NCBI RefSeq assembly: GCF_000711695.1
Contig: NW_013546981.1
Coordinates: 1 to 64,000 of the forward strand
Direction of reading: 5' to 3'
Length of the DNA: 64,000 bases
Source: Tilletiaria anomala UBC 951
Lineage: Eukaryota; Basidiomycota; Exobasidiomycetes; Georgefischeriales; Tilletiariaceae
Below the pieces are notes generated by a model. It was given only the letters and a program-made list of their open reading frames with translations. It made no database searches and was not told the DNA's origin. Each line of letters starts with the position of its first letter. Positions within the stretch are counted from its first letter, which is position 1. A program made the translations under genes and the position numbers. This document shows positions 12,200-23,587 of this stretch, piece after piece.

Positions 12200-14562
12200 A
12201 TGGCTGCCTCGTCTAAACTTCTCAACGCCGCCGTTGGTGTCGCCGTTGCTGCCTACCTGGATGCAAAACATGGTATCGGCGCAGACCTTCACCTCGCTCG
12301 TGCCATTGGCACCGCTTCCATCAAGTGAGCGCACCCCTCCTCTCTCACATCTGACCTTGCTGGCTTTGCCCTATCTGACCCCACTGCCGACTCCAATAGG
12401 CACAAACTTCGCAGCCTCCGCAGTCGTCCCTCTCTTTGGCACTTCTTCCACGACACTGCGCAAAAGTATCCCAATGACATCTGCTACATTTACGCGGGAA
12501 AGTCGTGGTCCTGGAAAGATGTGGAGATTGGTACGTACCTCAACAAACTGTCTGCGCCGCCCTCCCCTCTTTCTTTTCTCCATCTCTTGTTTCCTCGTCC
12601 TCCTTCTTGTCTGGGCGTGGCGCATCTATCCAGCAATGATGAGAAACTTCTACAGCACCTCTGCAGTTTTAGCAGCCAGGTCAGCTAGCACAGGAACGCT
12701 GGATCCTACCAGCGTTCCGATGATTGCCCCTCCTACACTTGATCTGAGCCGCTCAAGTCTCTAACCAAGTGAGTGTCAAAGCTGACGCCCTTCTCCTTTG
12801 CCAAACAAACAGAATCGCGGAGGATTGCCAACTATCTCATCTCCCTCGACCTTCAATCAGGCGGTATGTATGCCCAACCGCCTCCCCACCCTAAAGCCTT
12901 ATGGAAAGTTTTCTGACTCTTCGCCACGCCTGTGGCCATCAACATCCAGACCGCATCGCTATTTTCATGGGCAACAGCGCTAGCTTCGTGATCCTTTGGC
13001 TTGCCTGCCTTTCTGCCAACATTGTGCCGGCTTTCATCAACACTAGTCTCACTGGAAAGGGTCTTGAGCATTGCATCAATATATCGAAAGCCAAGGCGGT
13101 CATTTTTGAGCCGGAACTTGAGTCTGCCCTCGCAGAAGTGAAACACACTCTTGCTAGCAGCATTGCTCACTACGTTCGCTTCGACGATGGAGTCAGGTAC
13201 CCCAGCGAAAAATCTGGCTCTCCTGCATCACGGATTGCGAACGCCCTCGATGTCAACTTCCAGATACTCAGCGGTCACAGTACTAAGGAAATTCCTGAGC
13301 AACGCCGCACCCCCGTCACCGAAGCTAGTCCCGCCGCTTTGATCTACACTTCAGGCACCACTGGACTTCCCAAGGCTGCGCTCTGTTCGCACGGGAGAAT
13401 GGGAGTCGCAGTCGTCATGTGGCCATCTCTCAATGAATGGAAGCGCAGCGACCGTATCTACACCCCCATGCCGCTCTACCACAGCTCTGCCGCCTTCCTA
13501 TGCGTGGCTGCCTCTTGGTACGGCAGTTCCACAGTCATCATCGGTCGGAAGTTTAGCGCTACTCGATTCTGGGACGAAGTGCGTGCAAACAATGCTACAG
13601 TTATACAATACATTGGCGAAATCTGCAGATATCTCCTTGCGGTACCGCCAAGGGCCGATGACAAGGACCACAACGTCAGGATGGCTTATGGCAACGGCAT
13701 GCGGCCCGATGTATGGAACAGATTCAGGGACCGCTTCGGAGTTCCCATCATCTCAGAATTCTACGCCAGCAGCGAAGGCAATGGTGCATTGGTGAACTAC
13801 AACTCCGGTCCTTTCGGTAGCGGAGGAGTCGGTCGGTTCGCAAAACTTGCCAGCAGAGCCGTCCCTGACTACAAGATCATTCGCGTGGACCCCATCTCGG
13901 AAGACATTTACCGTGACCCCAAGACCGGGCTGTGTGTGGAATGCGCTCCTGGCGAATCTGGCGAGTTCTGCGCTAGGATCGTCACTTCGAAACCGCACGC
14001 ACAGTTCCAAGGCTATGCGGACAACGTGGCCGCAACCCAAAAGAAAATTGCCGTCGACGTTCTTCAGAAAGGCGATGCTTGGTTCAGGTCCGGAGATCTA
14101 ATGAAGAAGGATGCCGACGGTTTCTTCTGGTTCGGCGATCGCATGGGTGACACTTTCAGATGGAGGTCAGAAAACGTCAGTACGGCGGAGGTCAGCGCTG
14201 CACTGGGAGAGATTCTCGAAGAAGCGAATGTCTACGGTGTGCTCGTCCCTTCGCACGACGGCAGGGCGGGCTGCGCTGCCATCCCCGTCAGCGCCACCAA
14301 GGCGATCGACTACAAGAAGTTGGCCTCCCACGCAAGGTCGCGCCTGCCAAAATACGCAGTACCGCTCTTTCTACGTGTCGTACCCGCCATAGAAGCCACA
14401 GGAACCGTCAAGCAGTTGAAGGGAAATCTGCGCAACGAAGGAATCGACCCTACCAAGGTCGGCACTGACCCGCTCTTCTGGCTGCCCCCCGGTTCAGATG
14501 CGTACAAGCCTTTTACCCACAAGGACTTCAAAGACCTCAAAGCTGGCCTCGTCAAGCTTTAG
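12200..14562 (+). CDS. FAT1: FAT1-type very-long-chain acyl-CoA synthetase / fatty acid transporter
   Basis: Exons 12200-12324, 12400-12530, 12813-12863 and 12950-14562 give 639 aa. It belongs to the AMP-binding superfamily: the AMP/P-loop motif TSGTTGLPKA lies at about 236-245, and the FATP/VLACS signature GDTFRWRSENVSTAEV at about 502-517, preceded by FYASSEGN. The N-terminus (MAASSKLLNAAVGVAVAAYL) looks like a membrane anchor, as in yeast Fat1. The family activates very-long-chain fatty acids with ATP and CoA and couples this to uptake, at ER, peroxisome or plasma membrane. Intron 2 is 282 nt, far longer than the other introns here; joining exon 2 directly to 12813 keeps phase and gives VEIESRRIANYL, typical of the family, so I accept it, but a small extra exon inside cannot be excluded. 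Confidence 0.92.
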
Positions 14563-17367
14563 TTTTAGCTCTTCGCCTCCCGTAGATCGATCGCGACTTT
14601 TAGAACGACTTGCAGTGATGATGTGAAGGAATTGTAAACAGGCCTGAAAACGCTCCCACCTCACTAGCCCTCTGCTCACGACCATTGTACCTGTCCGGTC
14701 GTCTTGCCCGCATGCCTGCACTTGCAGTGAAGCCTTCAGCATCGATCCTTAGCGGTTCGCTGTCGAAGGCGGTCCCTAGTCCGGCGCCAACCCGCTGAAA
14801 GCTGCCTATCAGGACCCTGCGGATCCAGTGGCAGCCCTGAGAGGATGAATGCGGAGTAGGAGTCACCAGCCAAGCGTCATGACTCACATCGCCTCGATTC
14901 TCGCGCCGGGGAGTGCACTCTGAGACATGATCTAACCGCGTTCGGGATTTCCATCAGCGCGGGGCCAATTACGGAAAGGGTAAAGCTCTCATGATTGATG
15001 ACATAATCTCAATTCTGCTTCTAAGTATACTCGCGAGTGGAATCCAAGCGTTCTCAATTTTACCCTACCTGTTTGAACTCGACCATATGTCATCCCATCG
15101 TCGCCTATGTTCGATCCTTTCGGACTTGTACAGAATCTGTACTTTCGATCGTCTCCTACCAAAATATTCTGGATTGTCCCGCACGCTGTCCATTGGCTCG
15201 CAATTTACAGCCAACATGGCGCCAACCCACTGTGTTTCAAGGTGCGCTTTTCGCCATGTGGCCCATTCTATATTAGCGTACGCCACACGCCTCATTTTGG
15301 TGCCATTCGATAGTGCGTCTCCTGCGCTTTCTGCGGATGTGTTTTCATAGCCTTTTCATCACGCTGTCGCTCCAAAGCTGCTCAAACCCTCGCCTTGCCT
15401 TTTTCTGACGTTCCACAACCTTCTCAGCTCTCCCACTCGCTGCTCGCTGCAGCCTCCGATGGCAGACACTCCGACGGCAGACACTCACTCCGAACACTCG
15501 AACGCCCATTGTTCGTGCCAAATTTACACCCGTTCATTCTGCCCATTTATTTGTTCATATTGACCCTGCCTTTGTCCGCCCTGCACTGCGCTCTTTGCCT
15601 TCAACTCATTTGCCGGGCTTTGGCAATGTGGCTGTTCCCTGATTTCGTTCACCCCACCACCCAACTGCGCACTGTTCCACTTCGCGGCTTCAAACAACTT
15701 ATTCCCGATGTTGACTTTCTGGCTGAAGCCAACACGTTGATCAGTTTCCCTCCCTCCTCCACTTTGATTTGCTACTTTCTCTCAGAGTATCCATCCAGGA
15801 CTTTACGAAGCTGACGTGCAGATATTGCCGTCCGGACCTTTTTGGTCGCTACCTGCGCCTATCAATCCCCTCCTCGGTGAGAGCTTCCCGAGGCAAGTCT
15901 TGCTCGGCCGGAGTGCAGAGGGTCAGCCAAAGGTCATGTACCACGGGTTGCGGAGGGCCAGCGGATGCGTTGCTGTCGCAGACGGCCGATGCTCAAAACA
16001 TTCCGCAATGGCTTTTCCGGATTCCACCGAGGGACTTACGGCTTTGCACCGCGGTGCTTTAAATCCTTAAACTTGCATTTTTATATCTTTTGAAGATTCA
16101 TCCCAACATTGAAGAAGTTCAACAAGCAAATCCTCAAAGATGTCGCTCGCTCAATACCCAACGCGGTGACGGGCCAGCAGCAAGAGCAGCATGAGGTACA
16201 ATGGTGCTTGTATGCGCACACGATTTGTCCTGTTGATGCCGAGTCGGAGCTCTTCGCCTATGGAGGACGCGCACATTGGCCGTTCGTCCAGAATTGCCAA
16301 ATGCACTCTTCAACATGAGAAGAAAAGCTTCCTTGCGCCAAACGAAGATACTTCACATGACAGCCAAACCCTTCTGCGATGCTGCATGCTTTCTCATCAC
16401 ACAATGTGACCATATGCGTTTCACCACAGCGCAATGTAACCGGCTTTTGCTGCTACGCATGGGTCCTATTGGTTTGCATGACGAATCAGAACAGTTGGAC
16501 TATCGGCGACGCGGGAGCTGGCCTGTTTGGACGGTGATACGTCAGTGCAGGAAGACATGACATGGGCGTCTTTGCATCGCACGGTGGTGACATGCGCCGA
16601 ATCACCGTCTTCACGGTCCAGACTTTCCATTGCAGCCGCTTTCACGGGGCATTGCATAGACTTATATTTGAGAGCCATTCGGCGTAACACCGTCCAAGGC
16701 CAATTCGAGCGTAGGGGCTATATTTCCGTCGGCGCTCAAAGCTACGCCTGGCAGAGGCAATGCTTGGAATATACCTCGGCAGCTAAGTAGGCTCAAGGGG
16801 GGCTTTTTGCTTTGCGGACCGTTTCAAGAGAGGCAGACATTCGTGCTCGCTGCTGGAGATGCCGCTGATGAGACATGGCACCTTGAGGATAAATCATTCG
16901 ACTCACTCAACGGACGGAGGTACTTGAAAGAGCTTCGAAATGATCTGTGTGCTACGTTGATCGTGCAGTTAGGCTCGACAGCGAAGCCGTACGGCATCCC
17001 ATCGTTCACCGTGGTGAAGCAGAGGCAGAAAGTGAGTCCGGATCGCAGTAGACGAGCGCACGCTGCAACGGAGACAACAATCGGAAGAACGTTGAAACGT
17101 ATTATACTGGCATGCGTGCACGGGATAAACCTATGTATCGATCCAAAGGATCTGGCGTTTCTTCTTGCTTCATGCGCCATGCTTTCATCATTCATTGGCC
17201 ACCTTTTCTATTATATATTTGTGATGCAGCCTGTTCAGTCGTCCGCCTTGCGTTCACTTCCTCCCGTGTTCCGAGCTTAAACCCGATGAAATCCATGCGA
17301 CACTAACGCGGGCTGAACTCCCTTATATTCAACGCAAGGTTACGGGGTAGCTAGTTACCTGCCACTC
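14563..17367. other. 2.8-kb gap, no gene recognised
   Basis: The downstream region of FAT1 merges into the upstream region of RRG7. The stretch 15395-15800 is strongly pyrimidine-rich on the + strand, like a promoter or 5' leader, yet no gene can be assembled after it: frames at 15816-16070 and 16109-16318 lack family resemblance. A TATATA at about 17212-17217, 150 bp before the RRG7 start, is a possible TATA box. Confidence 0.4.
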
Positions 17368-18024
17368 TTGAGGTTATCCCAGGCAAATCGCGTTACACTG
17401 CTCCATGCGATTCTCGACACAATGACTTTATCGACGACAGCGAGGGGAACAGCATTCGAGCTAGCGACGCTGTCATGGCTGTCTCGGCAGTTATTCATGA
17501 ATCTCGTCCGCTCCGGTGGCGCAGGCGACAAAGGTATTGATCTCAAAGGGTGGTGGAAGCTCCCTTCTCGCGAATCCTCATCGGCCCAAGCGGAGAATGT
17601 GCGAGTCTTGGTGCAATGCAAAGCGGAGGCCAAAAAGCTGGGCCCACGGACGTTGCGAGAGCTGGAAGGTAGCATGCACCGCAGCGCCCATGCTGCTCAA
17701 GCGAACCTTTCGAACATGATCGGCATCATCTCCTCCACGTCGACCTTCTCTCCAAAAAGCATTCAGGAAACGATGGCTTCGCCGCTGCCGCTTTTGTTGC
17801 TTCAGCTGGCGATGATACAGTGCCGGCAGGAGCCCGAAGATGCAATAGCTGAATGCCTCGCCCTCATACCGAACAGAGTGCTACAAACGAGGCTGGAAGG
17901 CATTCTAGATATTTCAACATCGTCATTGGTACCTACCGGCAAGCCTGTACGGGACGCAATCAGCAGACCACATCTTCGCTGGATTTCGCGACCCCCCACG
18001 GTCACTGCAATTGGGGTAGACTAG
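17368..18024 (+). CDS. RRG7: RRG7-like mitochondrial protein with restriction-endonuclease-like fold
   Basis: A single exon encodes 218 aa. The sequence matches the fungal RRG7 family (required for respiratory growth, DUF2034): GTAFE at 27-31, GGAGDKGIDLKGWW at 50-63, VLVQCKAEAKKLGPRTLREL from 80. The spaced residues E31, D58 and Q83-C-K85 follow the Mrr-type PD-(D/E)xK nuclease pattern; whether family members cleave DNA is not established to my knowledge. The N-terminus (RLSQANRVTLLHAIL) is basic and amphipathic, consistent with mitochondrial import. The stop lies only 27 bp from that of the next gene on the opposite strand. No intron is seen, in contrast to its neighbours. Confidence 0.82.
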   Translation: MRLSQANRVTLLHAILDTMTLSTTARGTAFELATLSWLSRQLFMNLVRSGGAGDKGIDLKGWWKLPSRESSSAQAENVRVLVQCKAEAKKLGPRTLRELEGSMHRSAHAAQANLSNMIGIISSTSTFSPKSIQETMASPLPLLLLQLAMIQCRQEPEDAIAECLALIPNRVLQTRLEGILDISTSSLVPTGKPVRDAISRPHLRWISRPPTVTAIGVD

Positions 18025-18051
18025 GTTCATTCCTAATGCTGGGTATGCAAG

Positions 18052-20876
18052 TTACAACTGTCGCGAAGGACTGAAGCCAACCAGACAAGTTTGAGGTGGA
18101 TATTCCTCTCCTCCAGTCTGACTCATCCGAGGTCTCGTCTTCCTCGGCGGCGTGAGCGGCGGATACGACTGGTGCACCTGACACCCATCTTCAGCGTGTA
18201 CAGTGCCTTCTGCGGTCCGCAAGCGCCTTCGGCGTGCGCGCACATCCACGTTCGCAAACGTATCAGGGTGTAGCACGCCCGCTCGAGACGCCTCTTGCCT
18301 ATCCAAATACTCCCATTTGATCAGCTCAGAGGCTGTTGCAGGTCGGGCCGTAGTAGCCCCATTTGTGTTGGAACGTGGGCGGGACAAAGCAGGGCGTCCG
18401 AGATTTGAATTGGGAGCCACAGCAGCGCGGTGCTCAGCAAGACCGGCAGGCAGCGCAGGCAGCGCAGGCACAGCAGGCGCAGCTGCTGCTGCCGCTTGCT
18501 CAGCTTGTAGCTTTGCCGACTGACGAAGGGAGGCTTTACTGACCTTGGAGCGTGCCATTTTGAATGGGACCAGGCCACCAGGCGTCGTCGGTCGGGCGTC
18601 TGTCGGCTGCCGCTCGCGCCCTTCTGACGTGAGCAAGCTAGATTCATGCCGTGGACTGGATGGCCGGGATGCAGGCGCAGCGTGTGGTAAGTAGCTGTTC
18701 TGTAATGGCGTGTCCGAGCGTTGTGGAGATGACAAGGCTGAAACAGACTCGTCATGGATCGAACCTTGGCAGGACGGGATGGACACTGGTGTCGCCACAA
18801 TCTGCGAGCCGATCTGTTTCTTTACCAACTTCAAGAGACGGGACTTGCGTGCTCTATCTGGATCAAGCAAAGTGGCCGAGCAGGCAAAGGACACTGGCTT
18901 GATGAGCTTTTGCAGCACGGAGGCAGCCAATGAAGAATGGTGTCAGAATTGATTGAACCGCAAATTGCAAAAGTCCTGCTCACTTTATATCGCGCGTCAG
19001 CATTGCTATTGCCATCCGAAAAGTCCTGTACTTCATAAAGGAAACGCCACGCAAGTCGTCCTTTCCGTTCGCTGCCCGAAGCCTCGTGAGCGCCACTATT
19101 GACGACAGTGAGCGCTGCCTGCCGTGTCAAGAGGTCTGCTCGATGGTCATCAGCAACAGACAGGTGTCGAAGAATGGGACAAGCAGATGTGCTTGATGCC
19201 AAAAAGGAGAGTTGTTTCGCGTCGACAGCAGGGGCAAAGTGCAGGATGCCGACTGCTTCCTCGCTGTCGTCTTTCGAGCTGCGAGACTTTGGTCTCCTGG
19301 GCGTAGGAGGTCGCGATGCGTCTTCGACAGGCGCAAGAGATTCGGACCGGCCAAAGGGATCGTACGACATGTACTGCATGGTGATGGTGCTGCAGCTGCC
19401 TCCCTCTTGTTCGATACGCAACTGCAATCCTTTACTCAGATACGCTGCCCAGCCGCCTTGGGATTTGGGCCGGAGCGCAGACCTAGGAGTTCGAGGTGTG
19501 CGGGGCTCTGCATAGCCCGACTCGGTGGAGAAGGATAACTGAGTGGGGGAAATTTGCGCAGCCATCATGCTGGCCCCATCGATCGTGTAGGTAGTGCCGG
19601 CATCAAGTGCGCTGTTTCTCCGTACATCGGTGAGGTCAACACTGCGCTGCTGCCCTGCAGACTTGACGTGTCCTGCGGGCGATGTGAAGAGCAGTCCAGT
19701 GGTGTGTGGTCGCTCGAGCGAGCCAAGCGTGCGCGATCTTGTCCGCACCATGGACATGAGCTTGTCATCAGACGGTGCATATGCTTTGGGCAAGCGTTCT
19801 CGGTCTTCCACGCGAGGAGTCGACAATCGAGGCGACTTTTGCGCTCTTGCCTCCGTCGTGCTGGGTCGAATTCGCGACTGGGACTTCGTGAGCGAAGAAT
19901 TCCGCGTCCGTAGCGTCAAGGTTTGCACTCGCAAGTGATCAATGTCGGGGCCAATAGATGCGTTGCGCAGGTCGCAGTGCGATCGAAACGGCGGCAGAGA
20001 GGCGTATACCGGAACCTCTTTGCTATTCATAGTCGATGCGAGTGAGAGAGGCGCGCATGGATGCTCAGGAGTACGAATACCGATGCTGTCCGTGGCGTGT
20101 GATGACGACTCTGAGCTCTGGACGGAGTCGGCATACGGTACCCTAGCAGGGCTGTACTCATCGCTCGGCGTTCTGCTGGACGATTGTTCACGTACAGCAG
20201 GGTGCAAGCGCGGCCCTTCATAGCTGGTCATTGCATGCTGATGCGGACGTTCACAGGGAGGCTGACCCATGCAGTAGTTGGGATCGAAAAGGAGGTTGAC
20301 GGGAGAGCGAGAATAAAGCGCCTCTGGCAGATCGGGGTGGGTCATCTCTTGCCGCTGCGAAGCCTCGACTTTGAGGTTCCTCTCAATAGCGCTCGAAAGG
20401 TCACCGCCTTGTGGACCGTTGAAATCTTCGACTGGAGACGTAATGCTGGTAGACGAGGTGGCTCGGTGTAAGCTCGTTGAGCTGGACGCCTGCAATTGCA
20501 GCGCCGGTGGCCTGCGCTTCTGTTTGAAGGGTGATGTCTTCGGAGGTGAGAGCTTTGAGAGCCAGGGCGGGCTATAATCAGAAGGGTCGGCATAATTTGT
20601 AACGAGTGGCGAACGAGGCAGCGGCGGCGTGGTGACTCTCTCGATGCTGCGTTCATCTTCCCCAAAGCGAGAGAATCCCGACAGATGCGCTTGAAGATCC
20701 ATGGTCGAGTCTGAAGAAGAGGCAAAGCCGCTGTCGAGGAACAGAGGAACCTCTGCAGAGGACCACGTGGTCGTCACGCTATCAGCTCGCGAGACAGGGC
20801 GTGTAAAGCCATTCTCTATCGAATATGCGTGATGCTCCCTGCTTTCGAGAATGGATTGTTGTGGTTGGGTAGGCAT
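18052..20876 (-). CDS. conserved-looking fungal protein of unknown function, largely disordered
   Basis: Exons 18984-20876 and 18052-18906 (intron 77 nt) give 915 aa. I do not recognise a named family. Residues 1 to about 450 are Ser/Pro/Arg-rich and disordered. A better ordered core runs from about 472 (GWAAYLSKGLQLRIEQEGG) through 538-617 (ILHFAPAVDAKQLSFLAS, GSERKGRLAWRFLYEVQDF) and across the splice into LIKPVSFACSATLLDP. The C-terminal part has an Ala/Pro run near 780 and a basic patch (RARRRRLR). There are no membrane segments or signal peptide. The smoothness of the join at the splice supports the model. It could be a regulatory or scaffold protein, but the sequence does not say. Confidence 0.7.
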
Positions 20877-22053
20877 GATGGTGGATTTGGGGACGCTTGT
20901 CCCTCTGTTTTAGATGGGAATATATGGCCGTATGGCTTGCTCTGAGTGTGCGTGAGTACTGTGCTGATCCATGCGTTGCGAATTTGGAGGTGACTATGCT
21001 CCGTGCTGGGGGTTGAATGTTTGCGAAGCCTGTGGCGTTCTGTATGCGTCAAGATCGGTGTCGAAGAGGTATGCTAGCAATATTCTCCAATGTGTGTTTT
21101 TCTGAGTGAGGTTCGATGGAGATGATGCGGATCTCTTTTGTACATTGAAGTAAGGTCAGAAGCGCATGTCGTAAAGGAAGATCGTACCAATGTCCACCGT
21201 AGAAGAACGTAGATGAGCGATGAGACCGTGTGAGCGTTGGAGCGAGGACAAAGGAACAACGAAAGATGGTCGGCCACTGATTTGGGTGCTTGGATAAGGA
21301 CGCTTGTCCGAGTCGGCCGTGTACGGCGCACGCTCGGCCTGCTTTGCCGGAGGAAGCAAGCTCGTCGGTCGCCCGTAGAGAGCTTGACGCTCATAGGCAA
21401 GAAGTTGCGAGCTGTAACGGGTGGTTCGCCAAGTTTGGCCGTGTCCAATGTGCGGAGGGGAAGGGGCGTAGATGTGTTCACCTGATCATATGGGTCGAAC
21501 TGACGAGCTCAACGCGGAAGGAGTGAGGTGCATGTGGCAGGTATGCCTACGCTGGCCGTGCCCCAGTATGTTCATTCATCAGACCAGCGGAGCGTCAGGC
21601 GTCAGATTCAGACACCCAACAAGTCATCCGCATCATCACTTGATTTGGACTCACGGTGATGACTGCTGTCCACTGCTGTCCACATGGATAAGCGGATGAG
21701 ATGGAACCGTCAGCTCAAGCGCTTACGACACACGAGTACTTCGTCAGCGACATCGGGAAAGGGAGCATTCCCGGTTGGTTTACTGACGTCTAACTGGACT
21801 GAGGAGCATGCCTTGCCCAACTGACCAGTGCACAATGCGCGGGGCCTGCCGGACTAGTGTCAGATTTTCGACGCTGTTGGTAAATTGGACTTTGGACACT
21901 GGACAGTCTTCGAAAGGGCTATGTTTTGGAAGCACGGGTCGAAATCCACTTGGATCGGAGAGGATGCCTGCTAGAGCGCTTGGCCGCATCAAGGACGACG
22001 TGTCGAAGGTCAAGGAACGTGCTGTAGTCTAGCCTCAAGAACATGTATGTAGG

Positions 22054-22071
22054 CTAGAGTCTAGACTCTAG
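22054..22071. repeat. 18-bp perfect palindrome
   Basis: The sequence CTAGAGTCTAGACTCTAG is identical to its reverse complement. It sits in the middle of the intergenic gap. It could be a binding site for a dimeric protein or chance; nothing nearby decides. Confidence 0.6.
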
Positions 22072-23455
22072 AATGCCCCTGTGAGATTGCATGTATGCCG
22101 TATGCGCGTTGGACCGAAGTGGCTACAAATTACATATGGTTAGTGGATGCGAGTGGGCTATGTAAAAGTAGTGGCTGAACGCCTCACGCCGATGCATCCA
22201 AAATACAAGATCCCAACTCCCGGATTCCAAAGCAAGGATTGACCTGACATAGTGGGTTTAATTGGATTGCGGTAGTCTGCACTATGTAGGTTACGTCCGA
22301 TGCAATGCTCAGCGCCGAGCGCTGAATACATTTCTGAATCCTGATGAAGGAGACCATCCGGCCATCGCACCACCGGGCGCCGTCTGGCGTCCATGGATCA
22401 CTGATCCACAAAAGTCATTCGTTTGTCGTTGCGTTGCATACGTCCAGACAACTCAACGAGACTCCAGCGCCAGTCTGGCTGCTGGCTTATATCAGCGGTG
22501 TTGATCCTACTTCCCTTCTTCCGATCCAGACTGTTTTTGAGGTCGAGACCTGCTCGCGCCAGCAGACGCCAGCCGCCAGGCAAAGCTTCGATGAAAGGGG
22601 GGCCTGGGGTGATTGGGCAAACGGGTTCATGCGTTCAAGCAAGATGGCTGCGGTGGTGCGAAGTGGAAGCAGCAACGTGGGGTCCACGTTTTACGTTTTG
22701 CTTGGGCTAATTGTTAAGAGTTTGGACGGGTTGGAGCGGGCTTCGTACTGCACACAATTGCCTATGCACTCCGATGCATTAGGGCTCGCAAGTCAACGCT
22801 TGTGATGCAAGGGGGTGGGCAGTGAAGTAGTAAAATCGAAAGGCGTATGCAGAGTGTTCTCACCGCTCAGCGCTACAGCAGCGCCTCCTAAATATTTCTT
22901 CGCGCGTACTCCTCCTGTGTTTGCCTTCTGCGGGCTGCCAGCTCGGGGCTTGCCCCCTCCCCCTTGTGTGTGGCATGTTGCAGTGGTGCCGCCCACCGTT
23001 GAATTCCGCTTGAGCGTCGCCTCGCCTCGCGTCTCCAGACTAACAAGTCTAGCCCCCCCCCACCAAGCCTTGACTCGCCGGTCGCCAGCTCCTCTCTTGC
23101 ATTTGCACCGAATCTCTCCGCTCCAAAGAAAAGCTTCACCTATAATCGCAGAGTCAAGGGTGATTAGATAGTGATTACCTACGTACCCGTCTTCAGGAAC
23201 AGCCTAGCCTGATTATGTAATTTCCTTGTGCTGGTCCCCTGTTGTCAGCGAGAGAAAATGAGTGAATAAAACGAGCAGCGGCACGACCTTTTTCGCCCGC
23301 AGTTCAACTCACGCATTAGCAGACGACCTCTGCTGCGCCAGCGGGCTCTGACCATTGGAGAGGTTGGACGCCTAACCCCGAATTGCCGCCTGCTCAACTA
23401 CTCATCCTTTGCTGTTGGCACATATGTATGTATCAGCTCGAGCAAGCAGCGGAGC

Positions 23456-23461
23456 TATATA
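23456..23461 (+). promoter_or_regulatory. candidate TATA box of the adenosine deaminase gene
   Basis: TATATA in the context GAGCTATATATGCACC lies about 130 bp upstream of the ATG at 23588. Position and sequence fit a TATA box; no transcript evidence is available here. Confidence 0.35.
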
Positions 23462-23587
23462 TGCACCAAGCTACGTCTCGTCCCCGCCTCGTGGCTGTTC
23501 ACAGGCAGTACCAATTGTAATTCATCATCCTGTGCTCCTTCCTTTATATTCAACATATCCTGTCTTGATTCCTTGATTACCATCATC

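Larger units (their letters stand above)
20877..23587. other. 2.7-kb divergent gap, no gene recognised
   Basis: The gap lies between two divergently transcribed genes. The 22.8-23.1 kb part is C-rich with a run of nine or more C residues near 23050. An 18-bp perfect palindrome is listed separately. No open frame shows family resemblance, and no tRNA is evident. Confidence 0.4.

Noticed and set aside
15395-15814. 139-codon + strand open frame with a hydrophobic stretch
   Set aside because: The DNA is pyrimidine-rich, which produces Leu/Pro/Ser/Phe by composition alone; more likely a promoter or leader region.
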